Shown: positions 1 through 8,791 of the stretch, one piece after another
Position numbering within the stretch: position 1 is the stretch's first letter
How the letters are laid out: each line of letters opens with the position of its first letter
NCBI RefSeq assembly: GCF_011326755.1
Contig: NZ_JAAOIE010000001.1
Location: 884,849-948,848 of the forward strand
Source: Cochlodiniinecator piscidefendens
GTDB lineage: Bacteria > Pseudomonadota > Alphaproteobacteria > Rhodobacterales > Rhodobacteraceae
Length of the DNA: 64,000 nucleotides
Direction of reading: 5' to 3'
Translations under genes and position numbers: made by a program
Notes under the pieces: model-generated
What the model was told of the DNA's origin: nothing
Seen by the model: the letters and a program-made list of their open reading frames with translations, nothing else
Database searches by the model: none

Positions 1-868
1 TGTTGGGGTCGAAATCAGGAAGTGATGCAATTGCAATCACTTCGCCCGTATAGACGTCCATCAAAACCGATGAGGCCCCTTCAGCGTTCATAAGGCGCAT
101 ACCGCCATAAAGAACATCCTCAGTTGCCGCTTGAACGGTCAGATCCAAAGACAACTGCAACGGAGCACCATCATTCACGGGATCGCGTAAAAATTCGTCA
201 AACTGCGCCTCAACGCCAGCCGTCCCTACGATCTCAGCGGAGTTTACCGCTTCGCGCCCATAGGTGGCACCACCCATGATATGCGCTGCAATATCGCCAT
301 TCGGGTATAGGCGCATTTCGCGTGGTCCAAACAAAAGACCCGGTTCACCAATGTCAAACACCGCTTGCTGCTGCTCTGGTGACAGCTGACGACGTATCCA
401 GACGAACCGACGTTCCCCCGTGAAATCGCGCAGCAATCTTTCCAGCTCTAACTCAGGAAAGATCCCGACCAAAGCATGTGCAGCCCCTTCGGGGTTCACC
501 ATATCCTGTGGGTGCGCATAAAGCGCGCTGGTGTTGATATTGGTCGCAAGAATGCGGCCATTGCGATCTGTGATGTCAGCCCGCAACGCCACAATACCCG
601 TGCCAGAGCCTGAGCTTTGGGGTTCAATCGGGGTGCTAATCGCCATTTGCCCCATACGCACGCCAACAATACCAAAGGCACACAAGAAGAAAACGCCAAG
701 CACCAAAAGGCGCCCCTCGGAACGCAAACGCGATTTGTCCCGCATATCTTCGTGGCGCAGACGGATATTTTCTTTTTCGATGTTATCGGGGTTTTCCCCC
801 CGGCGTCGCGCCGCCAAAATACGCGCTAAAGGCCGAAGCGGAGTACGGAGTTCAGAGTTGTCGCTCAT
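1..868 (-). CDS. ftsI: FtsI, peptidoglycan D,D-transpeptidase of the divisome (N-terminal part, runs off the window)
   Basis: Septal transpeptidase (PBP3 class) that cross-links division-site peptidoglycan in the periplasm. The reading frame starts with MSDNSELRTPLRPLARIL at 868 and stays open to base 1, so about 289 residues of a roughly 580-residue protein are seen. A basic cytoplasmic tail is followed by one membrane anchor (LLVLGVFFLCAFGIVGVRMG, about residues 47-66), then the PBP dimerisation domain (ITDRNGRILATN, and GAAHALVGIFPELE). The catalytic transpeptidase domain lies outside the window. The start ATG overlaps the ftsL stop in an ATGA, which fixes the start and implies translational coupling. 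Gene order mraZ-rsmH-ftsL-ftsI is the usual beginning of the dcw cluster. Confidence 0.95.
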   Translation of the reverse strand, partial: MSDNSELRTPLRPLARILAARRRGENPDNIEKENIRLRHEDMRDKSRLRSEGRLLVLGVFFLCAFGIVGVRMGQMAISTPIEPQSSGSGTGIVALRADITDRNGRILATNINTSALYAHPQDMVNPEGAAHALVGIFPELELERLLRDFTGERRFVWIRRQLSPEQQQAVFDIGEPGLLFGPREMRLYPNGDIAAHIMGGATYGREAVNSAEIVGTAGVEAQFDEFLRDPVNDGAPLQLSLDLTVQAATEDVLYGGMRLMNAEGASSVLMDVYTGEVIAIASLPDFDPN

Positions 869-1218
869 TCCTGCGCCCCTTCCAATGTGCCGATCACTTC
901 AACGCTGTTTGACACATTGCGCAATTCAAAGGGTGGGAAAGAAATTTGATCTACTCGCGCAAATTGGCTGGGATCAAAGGTCAACAATTGCAAACGATCA
1001 AAGTTAATCGAAGCAAGCTCACGCAACCTGTCGGGACGATTTAAATAAGCCCACTCAGCATTTAAAACGGCCAACGCTTCGCGCTCAAGTCCGATTTGTT
1101 GCCTCAATTCACGTACTTCGCGTGCGGCAGATTGTGTTTGATAATTTTCGCGATACGCCCAAAATCCGAGCCCCATCACCGCCAAAGCAGAAAGGATATA
1201 AAATATACTGCGCATCAA
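865..1218 (-). CDS. ftsL: FtsL, bitopic cell-division protein
   Basis: A 117-residue protein between rsmH and ftsI. It has a very short N-terminus, one membrane helix (FYILSALAVMGLGFWAY, residues about 6-22) and a heptad-rich segment (about residues 28-60, REVRELRQQIGLEREALAVL) fitting the periplasmic coiled coil by which FtsL pairs with FtsB and activates FtsQLB-FtsWI. The NRPDRLRELA segment after the coiled coil is typical of alphaproteobacterial FtsL. FtsL sequences diverge strongly, so the call rests on topology, coiled coil and position as much as on residues. One base separates it from the rsmH stop and 4 bp overlap ftsI. Confidence 0.9.
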   Translation of the reverse strand: MMRSIFYILSALAVMGLGFWAYRENYQTQSAAREVRELRQQIGLEREALAVLNAEWAYLNRPDRLRELASINFDRLQLLTFDPSQFARVDQISFPPFELRNVSNSVEVIGTLEGAQE

Positions 1219-1219
1219 T

Positions 1220-2215
1220 TCATCCCTTCAGTGAAAGCTTCGGCAGCCCAAGTCCCTTGCGTGGGGTCTCTTCGGCCGGTGCCTCTGTCCGCAGCGCAAC
1301 CCGTAATTTGGCTGAGCGAGAACGCGGATTTTCAGCAAGTTCAATATCATCCGGCCCAATGGCCTTACGGTTTTTCAATGTGAAACGTGGCAAATCAGCT
1401 TCTGACATTGGCGCATATCGGTTCACGCGCGCCCCGCCACCTGTTCGAGCTTGAAAAAACTTTTTCACAACGCGGTCTTCCATCGAATGGAACGTAACAA
1501 CAGCCAATTGCCCGCCGGGCTTTAGCGCGCGCTCAGCGGCTTCCAACCCTTCGATCAATTGACCAAATTCGTCGTTCACCGCAATTCTCAATGCTTGAAA
1601 ACTACGTGTCGCAGGATGGCTACCACCGGGTTTACCGCGCCCAATTGTATTTTCGATCAGTTCCGCCAAACGCAACGTCGTCTCAAACGCGCCATTCGCG
1701 CGTTCGACAACTATCGCTTTAGCGATACGACGCGAAGCGCGCTCCTCGCCGTACTGAAACAAAATATCTGCAATCTCCGCCTCAGATGCTTCGTTCACGA
1801 TATCAGCAGCTGAGGGCCCTGTTTGGCTCATCCGCATATCGAGCGGACCATCTTTCATAAAAGAAAACCCACGTTCCGCCTGATCAAGCTGCATCGACGA
1901 AACACCCAAATCAAGAACAACACCGTCGAGCAAACCATCGGGGTATTCATCTAATTTGCTAAATGTCCCCTCGACAAGCTTGAGTCGATCCCCGTAATCT
2001 GCGGCCCATTCCTGCGCCATATCAAAAACCATTGGATCCCGATCAACGCCATAAACGCAATCCGCGCCAGCATCCAAAAGGCCACGTGTGTAACCACCCG
2101 CACCAAAGGTTCCATCAAGCCACTGCCCCGAAATCGGGGCGACAGCCGCCAACAACGGGCGCAATAAAACCGGAATATGGGGGGCATTCTCAGACGGGGG
2201 GGATAGCGGTGCCAT
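1220..2215 (-). CDS. rsmH: RsmH, 16S rRNA m4C1402 methyltransferase
   Basis: SAM-dependent N4-methyltransferase that modifies C1402 of 16S rRNA in the cytoplasm. The start [18 protein letters not shown] leads into the family hallmark HIPVLL and the SAM-binding glycine motif [13 protein letters not shown] (about residues 36-48). Later come LDGVVDLDLGVSS-like and [13 protein letters not shown] segments, the conserved NEFGQL and the [11 protein letters not shown] motif near residue 245. Length 331 is normal for the family. It sits 3 bp downstream of mraZ and 1 bp upstream of ftsL, as in most bacterial dcw clusters. Confidence 0.97.
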   Translation of the reverse strand: MAPLSPPSENAPHIPVLLRPLLAAVAPISGQWLDGTFGAGGYTRGLLDAGADCVYGVDRDPMVFDMAQEWAADYGDRLKLVEGTFSKLDEYPDGLLDGVVLDLGVSSMQLDQAERGFSFMKDGPLDMRMSQTGPSAADIVNEASEAEIADILFQYGEERASRRIAKAIVVERANGAFETTLRLAELIENTIGRGKPGGSHPATRSFQALRIAVNDEFGQLIEGLEAAERALKPGGQLAVVTFHSMEDRVVKKFFQARTGGGARVNRYAPMSEADLPRFTLKNRKAIGPDDIELAENPRSRSAKLRVALRTEAPAEETPRKGLGLPKLSLKG

Positions 2216-2218
2216 CGA

Positions 2219-2719
2219 CTATTCGTCCTCTTCTCCGTCAAGATAGATTGATGCATCAGCGTCTGGATCAAAATCATCATCTTCGTCCAACCCAGCGAAC
2301 ATTTCATCGTCGTAGGTTTCAGGGTTCCAGATTTCAAAGGTGTCCAACTTACCCGCAAAAAACGCATTGCCATCTAGGCCGATTTTTTCGCGAAGCTTTG
2401 CGGGCAACACAAGACGCCCCGTATCATCTACAGATGTTGTTGTGGCTTGTGTTGAATAAAGGGTTTGCAGCGCTTTACGTTTCTTGGATCCGCGCGGCAT
2501 TTTTAGAATGCGGCGTTCTACGTCCAAAATCGCTTCGATTGTAAAGCATTCTAAGTGACGACGGTTTTTCCCGCCGTAGACAATAACCAACTCTGGTTGT
2601 TTGCCTGTTTCCCAATTGGGATCCCCTGCCTCCAACACACGGCGAAACGAAGCCGGAATCGACATCCGACCTTTCGTATCCACCTTGTTGAGGCTTTCGC
2701 CCCGGAAGCTGCGAACCAC
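2219..2719 (-). CDS. mraZ: MraZ, transcriptional regulator at the head of the dcw cluster
   Basis: DNA-binding AbrB-like regulator that controls the division/cell-wall operon it begins. The protein has the two SpoVT/AbrB repeats: VDTKGRMSIPASFR (residues 12-25) and VDDTGRLVLPAKLRE (about 93-107). The start is GTG at 2719, with AAGGAG eight bases upstream on the minus strand. A very acidic tail (DEDDDFDPDADASIYLDGEEDE) extends the usual ~145-residue family length to 166. An intrinsic terminator lies only about 36 bp upstream of the start, so operon expression should depend on read-through of the leader RNA described separately. Confidence 0.96.
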   Translation of the reverse strand: MVRSFRGESLNKVDTKGRMSIPASFRRVLEAGDPNWETGKQPELVIVYGGKNRRHLECFTIEAILDVERRILKMPRGSKKRKALQTLYSTQATTTSVDDTGRLVLPAKLREKIGLDGNAFFAGKLDTFEIWNPETYDDEMFAGLDEDDDFDPDADASIYLDGEEDE

Positions 2720-2754
2720 GGTTGGCTCCTTAATGTTGCCTCATTTCGTTCCCC

Positions 2755-2801
2755 AAAAAAGGAAACGGCGGGTTGAGCCGCTGCCACTGCTCAATCCGCC
2801 G
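2755..2801 (-). terminator. Intrinsic terminator of the dcw leader RNA
   Basis: A 12-13 bp stem (GGCGGATTGAGC pairing with GCTCAACCCGCC, one G-U) with a 10-nt loop is followed on the minus strand by TTTCCTTTTTT. It lies between the leader RNA and mraZ, so it would attenuate the whole division operon. Confidence 0.85.
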
Positions 2802-2960
2802 CCCTCGTCCCGTTACCGGGTATGTCCGACTGCACGCGCCACCTGGGGGGATGTCTGCTCGCTCGCGCGCCGGATCTCTTAATTCGATAAAAGCGGGGCC
2901 TGTATGAAACCTGACTTTGGTATTTTGTTTGGGGTTCTTGTTGCTGCCCCTGCGACCCGT
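2755..2960 (-). ncRNA. UpsM-like leader sRNA upstream of mraZ (5' end approximate)
   Basis: The 600 bases upstream of mraZ hold no supported protein gene. They contain a GC-rich, structured block transcribed toward mraZ that ends in a strong intrinsic terminator at 2755-2801. In Rhodobacter sphaeroides the same position is occupied by UpsM, an abundant sRNA made by premature termination of the dcw leader transcript. Position, orientation, size and terminator all fit that RNA. I infer the identity from synteny and structure; no primary-sequence comparison was possible. The 5' end is a guess, placed before the GGCCCCGC stretch near 2900-2960. Confidence 0.6.
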
Positions 2961-3276
2961 CTTATCGTGTAACTAGGGATGCCATGGGAATTCATGGTAA
3001 TCAAGAAAAATCTGCACAGAACCGACACATCATATTGTTTTCAATTAAGTGCAAAATCAACATTTAGATGTGATAGCCACAATTAAAACACATTTTATCG
3101 CGGAAATTCAACACACGAGACACAACATATAGCGCAAAATTATTTTTCACGAGCATTCCCATGATTTCCCAAAAAATACTCAATTCCGCGAGACAGAGGC
3201 CAAATTACCACATGAACTCCAACCAACTTAGCTCAATACAACCACTAAACACCCCGGAAATTTGATTCGAACGGGG
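2961..3276. other. AT-rich intergenic region, presumed dcw promoter region
   Basis: About 300 bases between the leader RNA and the mrp terminator with no coding potential I can support. The stretch is clearly richer in A/T than its surroundings and should carry the promoter(s) for the leader RNA-mraZ transcript. I could not assign a convincing -35/-10 pair. Confidence 0.5.
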
Positions 3277-3311
3277 TAAAATAGAAAAGAGGCGCGAATA
3301 TTCACGCCTCT
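3277..3311 (-). terminator. Intrinsic terminator after mrp
   Basis: On the minus strand AGAGGCG-T-GAAT pairs with ATTC-G-CGCCTCT (12 positions, one T-G) and is followed by TTTTCTATTTT. It lies 35 bp downstream of the mrp stop. Confidence 0.85.
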
Positions 3312-3345
3312 CCCATAAATTCCCACAGCATCCTAAAACGTGAAG

Positions 3346-4443
3346 CTAGGCGATACCACCTGCAACCAGCCCTTTTGCCAACGCAGCGTAGGCGTCAGCC
3401 AACGGCCCATCGCCAGCAGCAATAGGTGTTCCACTATCGCCTGCAACGCGTACCTTAAGATCAAGAGGCAATTCAGCGAGCAAAGGAACTCCGAGCTTCT
3501 CTGCCTCCTCGCGCACACCGCCATGGCCAAAAATATGTTCTTCGTTTCCGCATTTCGGACAAACATACATCGACATGTTTTCAATCAACCCTAAGATCGG
3601 AGTCTTTAGCGTCTTAAACATATTAATGCCTTTGCGTGCATCCAACAGTGCAACGTCTTGCGGCGTCGAGACAACGATCGCACCTGTTAAGGCCGTGCGT
3701 TGGCACAGCGTTAACTGAACATCACCCGTACCTGGCGGAAGGTCGATGATCAAAACGTCGAGCTCCCCCCATTCAACCTGCCCCAGCATTTGCTGCAAAG
3801 CGCCCATCAACATTGGACCGCGCCAAACAACCGCCTGATCAGGGTCGACCATCAAACCAATCGACATCATGGTGACGCCATGCGCCTGCAGCGGAATGAT
3901 CGTTTTACCATCAGGAGATGCAGGGCGTTTAGAAACCCCCATCATCCGTGGCTGCGATGGCCCATAGATATCAGCATCCAACAACCCAACACGACGACCC
4001 TGCTTTGCCAACGCAACCGCTAGATTTGACGAAACAGTCGATTTCCCAACGCCGCCCTTGCCGGAAGCAACCGCAATAATACGATCAATACCCGCAACTT
4101 TTTGCGGGCCTTCTTGCTGTGCAGGCTTCGGGTGTCCACCAATCTTTAGGCTCGGCGCTTCGCCCTGACCACCACGAGGGACCTGTTTTGCGGCCGGTCC
4201 ATGCGCAGTCAATACGATAGATGTTTTTTCAACTCCATCCATGGCGGAAACCAATTGCTCGGCTGCGTCACGCACCGCGCCCAAACGCGCGGCCATTTCA
4301 GGCGTTTCGCCCTCGATAACGAAACTAACGGAACTGCCATCAATCTGCATGGCACGTACCATATCCCGACTTACGACATCGCCGCCGTCCGGTAACGTGA
4401 TACGTTTTAATTCAGCTAGAATGCGATCGCGCGTGATGCTCAT
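3346..4443 (-). CDS. mrp: Mrp/ApbC P-loop ATPase, iron-sulfur cluster carrier
   Basis: Cytosolic MinD-like ATPase that carries Fe-S clusters to apoproteins. From [15 protein letters not shown] the protein is 365 residues: an N-terminal MIP18/DUF59-type domain (about 1-85), a linker rich in Pro/Gly/Lys, then the ATPase with the deviant Walker [10 protein letters not shown], the DADIYGPS switch, and the CPKC pair that binds the bridging cluster ([12 protein letters not shown]). A longer frame starts at 4530, but the ATG at 4443 has GGGGAAAAG just upstream and matches the family N-terminus, so I use it. It is monocistronic, with its own terminator downstream. Confidence 0.95.
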   Translation of the reverse strand: MSITRDRILAELKRITLPDGGDVVSRDMVRAMQIDGSSVSFVIEGETPEMAARLGAVRDAAEQLVSAMDGVEKTSIVLTAHGPAAKQVPRGGQGEAPSLKIGGHPKPAQQEGPQKVAGIDRIIAVASGKGGVGKSTVSSNLAVALAKQGRRVGLLDADIYGPSQPRMMGVSKRPASPDGKTIIPLQAHGVTMMSIGLMVDPDQAVVWRGPMLMGALQQMLGQVEWGELDVLIIDLPPGTGDVQLTLCQRTALTGAIVVSTPQDVALLDARKGINMFKTLKTPILGLIENMSMYVCPKCGNEEHIFGHGGVREEAEKLGVPLLAELPLDLKVRVAGDSGTPIAAGDGPLADAYAALAKGLVAGGIA

Positions 4444-4672
4444 GGCTTTTCCCCATCTTGTTCGATGGCATTTCTTTAGGGCTTTTAACCAAAGCGCAAG
4501 GCCCGTAACGCCATTATGTGACAATGCCAAGACAATAGGTCAGAATTACGTATGCATTTTCTGCATAGCGGCATTGACGCGTTCAGGGATTGTGCAATCG
4601 CAGCAACTCCCTATTTTCATCCTTGTTAGCGCAATACGGCGTTCACCGAATGAAGATGAGAAAGACGAACCA

Positions 4673-4888
4673 ATGGCAACTGTATCAACAACCCGCTCCT
4701 TTGACGCTGGCATTTTTGACCGCGCAACCACTGCATTTACTTCCGCAACTGAGCGTTTCGCGCAGTATCGGACATTCCGTAAAACAGTGCGTGAACTTTC
4801 TGAGTTGAGCGGCCGTGAACTTGCTGATCTGGGTATTGCACGTAGCGCAATTCACTCAGTCGCATACGAAGCCACCTACGGCGCATAA
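4673..4888 (+). CDS. DUF1127 small protein, CcaF1-like
   Basis: A 71-residue protein whose C-terminal half (TFRKTVRELSELSGRELADLGIARSAI) is the DUF1127 signature. In Rhodobacter sphaeroides the DUF1127 protein CcaF1 is a small RNA-binding protein that influences the maturation of the CcsR sRNAs encoded directly downstream. Here too the gene is followed, 4 bp after its stop, by an array of CcsR-like stem-loops, so it is probably the orthologue and co-transcribed with them. The start MATVSTTRSFDAG is the first plausible ATG; its upstream sequence (GACGAACCA) is a weak ribosome site. Longer versions of the frame run into mrp and are unlikely. Confidence 0.85.
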   Translation: MATVSTTRSFDAGIFDRATTAFTSATERFAQYRTFRKTVRELSELSGRELADLGIARSAIHSVAYEATYGA

Positions 4889-4892
4889 GAAT

Positions 4893-5207
4893 TTTTCACT
4901 GCGCTTTCCTCCCTTAGCGCACTGAAAAGCGGTCGCATCGCTCCTCCCTGATGCAACCGCGTGACTAGGGCTTTGCCCACCAACATTGCACCGGATCTTC
5001 TCCTCCCTTGAAACGGTGCATCAAGCGATAGCGCGCTCCTCCCTTAGCGTTGTCGCTTCTCTTTCTGGACTTCGGTCCGACGATGTTTGTCTCTTTTCTC
5101 CTCCCTTAGGAGATGAACATTGAAAGCGCATCTTTTTCTCCTCCCTGATTGGAGATGCGCAGCAAAAGAACGGCGACTCCCCTCCTCCCTGGGGTCGCCG
5201 TTTTTTT
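4893..5207 (+). ncRNA. CcsR-like sRNA array: seven stem-loops displaying CCTCCC/CTCCTCCCT loops
   Basis: Seven consecutive hairpins each expose a (C)TCCTCCCT-type sequence in the loop: 4893-4928, 4929-4960, 4988-5019, 5023-5058, 5084-5119, 5126-5160 and 5171-5200. The stems differ in sequence (for example GCGGTCGCATC/GATGCAACCGC, GCGCATCT/AGATGCGC) while the loops are conserved, the pattern expected if structure and loop are selected. CcsR RNAs of Rhodobacter carry the same CCUCCUCCC loop motif, lie downstream of a DUF1127 gene and are processed from the shared transcript under stress-sigma-factor control. The loop resembles an anti-Shine-Dalgarno sequence, so base-pairing with ribosome sites is possible. 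The first copy is shortened to TTTCCTCCCTT. Exact processed ends cannot be seen. Confidence 0.85.
5171..5207 (+). terminator. Terminator of the CcsR array
   Basis: The last hairpin, CGGCGAC...GTCGCCG with the CCTCCTCCC motif in its loop, is followed by seven T residues. It therefore serves both as the seventh CcsR-like element and as the intrinsic terminator. It also lies just beyond the lrp stop on the other strand. Confidence 0.85.
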
Positions 5208-5211
5208 ATGT

Positions 5212-5655
5212 TTAAGCGCGCTCATCCTTAGGGGATCCCATAACAACAAGCGATGTGATCGAATTCACCTGCGGTAATGTCCCCAGAAGATCTGTATGAA
5301 AAAACTTGTATGATTGCAGATCAGCGGCTTCGACACGAAGTAAGTATTCATGCTGCCCTGCGATGTTATGACATTCACGCACCTCTGGCGACAAAGAGAT
5401 AGAGCGCTCAAACGCTTCTTGCGATGCTTTGGAATGATCCGAAAGCCCCACCATCACATAAGCGGTAAAACGATCCCCAAGCTTTTCACGATCTAAAACC
5501 GCTCGATACCCTTTGATGATACCTTTTGATTCGAGATCTTGCACACGGCGCAAGCAAGCCGAAGGCGACAACGACACGCGTTCGGCCAATTCAAGGTTAC
5601 TGATCCGCCCATCCTTTGACAGTTCGCGCAATATCTGTTCTGTTTTTTGATCCAT
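5212..5655 (-). CDS. Lrp/AsnC family transcriptional regulator
   Basis: A 147-residue regulator with an N-terminal winged helix-turn-helix (MDQKTEQILRELSKDGRISN, then LELAERVSLSPSACLRRVQDLE) and a C-terminal RAM/AsnC ligand-binding domain (GDRFTAYVMVGL, VRECHNIAGQHEYLLRVEA). The start at 5655 (MDQKTEQ) matches the family; a longer frame to 5694 adds a non-conserved stretch. The gene is divergent from a LysE-type exporter with about 90 bp between them, a common arrangement in which the Lrp member controls amino-acid efflux. The effector amino acid cannot be told from the sequence. Confidence 0.92.
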   Translation of the reverse strand: MDQKTEQILRELSKDGRISNLELAERVSLSPSACLRRVQDLESKGIIKGYRAVLDREKLGDRFTAYVMVGLSDHSKASQEAFERSISLSPEVRECHNIAGQHEYLLRVEAADLQSYKFFHTDLLGTLPQVNSITSLVVMGSPKDERA

Positions 5656-5747
5656 CTTCACACTTAAATGCGAAATATGATCAAAAACAAGCAATATAGG
5701 AGATTAATTGCGGTAACATCGCGCAATAATTGCGTGAAACAGGAAAT

Positions 5748-6362
5748 ATGGCAATGACATTAGAAATATTACTCGCCCTCACGACTTTCGCGTTCGTAAG
5801 CTCAATCACCCCCGGCCCAAACAACCTCATGCTGATGACATCGGGAGTGAACTTTGGAATTTTGCGAACTATTCCACACATGCTGGGCGTCGCGCTTGGA
5901 TTTATGCTAATGGTATTTCTAGTTGGCATAGGGTTGGTGCAGCTTTTTGACACTTATCCGATTAGCTACACCATTCTCAAAATTGTGAGCATTGCCTATT
6001 TATTGTACCTCGCATGGAAAATTGCGATGACGCGCAAGGTTTCAAAACTGGAAGGCGAAGAACAAGGCACGCCCATGACATTCATGCAGGCCGCGCTATT
6101 TCAGTGGGTGAATCCGAAAGCATGGACAATGGCCCTAACCGCGATCACAGTTTACGCACCCCAACCATCGACGACCATCGGCGTCACGATTGTTGCGGTT
6201 ATCTTTGGCCTTGTGAACCTTCCAAGCGTCAGCGTTTGGGCTTATCTAGGTCAGGAAATGTCGCGCTTTTTAGGCACACCCACACGTGTTCGGGCGTTCA
6301 ACATTTCTGCAGCATTGCTATTGGTTGCTTCGCTTTATCCATTGCTTACCCCAGCAACCTAA
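5748..6362 (+). CDS. LysE/RhtB family amino-acid exporter
   Basis: Inner-membrane efflux protein of 204 residues with about six hydrophobic segments. The family signature SSITPGPNNLMLMTSG lies near residues 18-33, and the QAALFQWVNPKAW segment sits near the middle. The ATG at 5748 is preceded by AGGAAAT, the best ribosome site. Its divergent neighbour is an Lrp-type regulator, which suggests induction by an amino acid or analogue. The last four bases overlap the convergent helicase gene. Confidence 0.92.
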   Translation: MAMTLEILLALTTFAFVSSITPGPNNLMLMTSGVNFGILRTIPHMLGVALGFMLMVFLVGIGLVQLFDTYPISYTILKIVSIAYLLYLAWKIAMTRKVSKLEGEEQGTPMTFMQAALFQWVNPKAWTMALTAITVYAPQPSTTIGVTIVAVIFGLVNLPSVSVWAYLGQEMSRFLGTPTRVRAFNISAALLLVASLYPLLTPAT

Positions 6363-8791
6363 AACGGCACGTCATCCGCACGGGTGGCGGCAATCACAAA
6401 TGCAGCTTTGGCTTTTTTCGCGCCGGCCTTGTCGAATTCAATATCCAAAGTGTCTGCTTCGATTCCCATAATCGTGCCATAGCCAAATTTATCATGGAAC
6501 ACACGATCACCTTGCTTAAAACTGGAAACTACCTTGGCATCAATAACCATATTGCGCGCTGCACTTGGGCCGGCACTGGGGCGCGCAGCATTTCTAGCCT
6601 GCATCCGTTTCCACCCCGGAGAGTTATAGGCGTCAGCCCGCTGCGCACGCTCTTCCATTTGTGCTGTTGGCCGCGCGGCACCATATCCACCGCCATGCAC
6701 ACCGGACGGCGTTAGAATTTCCACGTGGTCCTCAGGCAGTTCATCAATGAATCGCGATGGCATCTGTGTTTGCCATTGCCCATAAACCAACCGATTTTCC
6801 GCAAATGAAATCGTACAAAGGCTTTCGGCCCGTGTGATCCCAACATAGGCGAGGCGGCGTTCTTCCTCCAAACCCTTAAGCCCACTTTCATCCATAGAAC
6901 GTTGAGACGGAAACAGACCATCTTCCCAACCGGGTAAAAACACGACCGGAAACTCCAAACCTTTGGCCCCGTGCAACGTCATGATCGTGACTTTTTCTTC
7001 GTGTTCGTGGCTATCATTTTCCATGATCAACGCGATATGTTCTAAAAATCCCTGAAGATTTTCAAATTGCTCAAGCGCTTTGACCAGTTCTTTGAGGTTT
7101 TCCAACCTACCCGGCGCATCAACTTCTTTGGATTTCTGCCACATATCCGTATAGCCGGATTCGTCGAGAATGATCTCAGCAAGCTCAATGTGGCTCAGCG
7201 CAGTTTCTGTCTCAAGCGGTTGTGTTTCATCGTCAAACAGAGATGTGTCGTCAGTCACTAAAACAGGGGATAGATGTGCGCGCCAACGGTCAAAGCTGGC
7301 CACGAGCTTCGCAAGCTCAATTTTGGCCTTGCCTTTTAGGTCACCAGATTGCGTTAAAACGCGCGCGGCCTCTATCAGAGGCAAGCCTCTTTCGCGCGCG
7401 GTTACTTGAATCGTCTGCAACGCCTTATCGCCGACACCACGCTTTGGCGTATTCACAATACGTTCAAACGCAAGGTCATCCTCGGGCGAAGTTACGACCC
7501 GGAAATACGCCAGCGCATCCCGAATCTCTAAACGTTCATAAAATCGCGGCCCGCCAATCACGCGGTACGGCAAACCAATCGTCAGAAAACGATCCTCAAA
7601 CGCGCGCATCTGATGGGACGCCCGCACGAGTATCGCCATATCCTCTAAACTAACCGGGGCGTTTCCACGTGTCCCCCGTTGCTGCGCCTCGATGTCGTCC
7701 CCAATCCAGAAGGCTTCTTTTTCGCCATCCCAATGACTGATCAGACGAACAAGATCCCCCTCTTCGCGATCCGTCCAAAGTGTTTTACCAAGACGTCCTT
7801 CGTTACCCGCAATCACCGAAGACGCCGCAGCAAGGATATGTGGGGTGGAACGATAATTTTGCTCCAGCTTCACAACCTTTGCACCGGGGAAGTCTTTTTC
7901 AAACTTCAGAATATTTCCGACCTCAGCCCCACGCCATCCGTAGATGGACTGGTCATCATCGCCTACACAGCAGATATTCTTATGCCCACCTGCAAGCAAT
8001 CGCAGCCACATGTATTGCGCAACGTTGGTATCCTGATATTCGTCCACCAAAATATACTGGAACCAGCGTTGATATTGGTTCAGCAGGTCATCGTACTTCT
8101 GGAAAATCGTCACAACATGCAGGAGCAGATCACCAAAATCGCAGGCGTTCAGGCTTTTTAATCGCTCCTGATACTGTTTGTACAATCCCGGCCCGTGGCC
8201 GTTGAATGCACTCCCCTCCGACGAGGGCAGAGTTTCGGGTGTAAAGGCACGGTTTTTCCAACTGTCGATAATGTTGGCCAGCGTACGCGGCGGCCAGCGT
8301 TTTTCGTCCACACCAGCAGCGCGGATCAGTTGTTTTAACAAGCGTACCTGATCGTCCGTGTCTAAAATCGTGAAATTGGTTTTAAGACCAACCAATTCCG
8401 CGTGGCGGCGCAGCAGCTTGACACAAATCGCATGGAAGGTCCCTAACCATGGCATCCCATCAATGGGTTGATCCATCATGGATGCGACGCGTTCTTTCAT
8501 CTCGCGGGCTGCTTTATTGGTAAACGTCACCGCCAAGATTTCATTTGGCCGCGCGCGCCCTGTGCGGATCAAATGTGTAATCCGACTGGTCAAAGCTTTG
8601 GTTTTACCCGTACCTGCCCCTGCCAACATCAGCACAGGACCATCTAGAGTTTCGACTGCCTCGCGTTGGGCCGGGTTAAGCCCATCCAAATAAGGAGCGG
8701 CTTGCCCCGCAGTGGTTATACCACGGGCACGTTGAGACAACGAGGGTTTAGCTGCCGCATCGGAGGCGTCGAATTCATCATAACTGCTCAT
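6359..8791 (-). CDS. uvrD: UvrD/PcrA-type DNA helicase (SF1A)
   Basis: ATP-dependent 3'-5' DNA helicase of 810 residues, acting in nucleotide excision/mismatch repair or clearing stalled replication forks. Motifs in order: Q-motif LNPAQREAVE (about 38-47), Walker A AGAGTGKTKAL (56-66), Ia TFTNKAAREMKER, II VDEYQDTN, III GDDDQSIYGWRGA, IV LEQNYRST, V TMHGAKGLEFPVVFLPG and VI EERRLAYVGITRA. The C-terminus holds the Tudor-like segment (GDRVFHDKFGYGTI) that contacts RNA polymerase in PcrA/UvrD proteins. Whether it is called uvrD or pcrA in this lineage is a naming matter. It has no close operon partner. Confidence 0.95.
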   Translation of the reverse strand: MSSYDEFDASDAAAKPSLSQRARGITTAGQAAPYLDGLNPAQREAVETLDGPVLMLAGAGTGKTKALTSRITHLIRTGRARPNEILAVTFTNKAAREMKERVASMMDQPIDGMPWLGTFHAICVKLLRRHAELVGLKTNFTILDTDDQVRLLKQLIRAAGVDEKRWPPRTLANIIDSWKNRAFTPETLPSSEGSAFNGHGPGLYKQYQERLKSLNACDFGDLLLHVVTIFQKYDDLLNQYQRWFQYILVDEYQDTNVAQYMWLRLLAGGHKNICCVGDDDQSIYGWRGAEVGNILKFEKDFPGAKVVKLEQNYRSTPHILAAASSVIAGNEGRLGKTLWTDREEGDLVRLISHWDGEKEAFWIGDDIEAQQRGTRGNAPVSLEDMAILVRASHQMRAFEDRFLTIGLPYRVIGGPRFYERLEIRDALAYFRVVTSPEDDLAFERIVNTPKRGVGDKALQTIQVTARERGLPLIEAARVLTQSGDLKGKAKIELAKLVASFDRWRAHLSPVLVTDDTSLFDDETQPLETETALSHIELAEIILDESGYTDMWQKSKEVDAPGRLENLKELVKALEQFENLQGFLEHIALIMENDSHEHEEKVTIMTLHGAKGLEFPVVFLPGWEDGLFPSQRSMDESGLKGLEEERRLAYVGITRAESLCTISFAENRLVYGQWQTQMPSRFIDELPEDHVEILTPSGVHGGGYGAARPTAQMEERAQRADAYNSPGWKRMQARNAARPSAGPSAARNMVIDAKVVSSFKQGDRVFHDKFGYGTIMGIEADTLDIEFDKAGAKKAKAAFVIAATRADDVPF

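Noticed and set aside
2720..2760. MraZ box repeats (TGGGN at 10-bp intervals) before mraZ
   Set aside because: Only one TGGGG and one TGAGG are seen, 12 bp apart, not the regular series expected.
2720..2960. RNase P RNA (rnpB) upstream of mraZ
   Set aside because: The conserved GAGGAAAGTCCGG-type core of rnpB is not found on either strand, and the region is too short.
4893..5207. Regularly spaced CTCCTCCCT repeats that could suggest a CRISPR array
   Set aside because: The repeated part is only about 8-10 bp, lies in loops of differing hairpins, spacing varies, and no cas genes are present. The CcsR sRNA explanation fits better.
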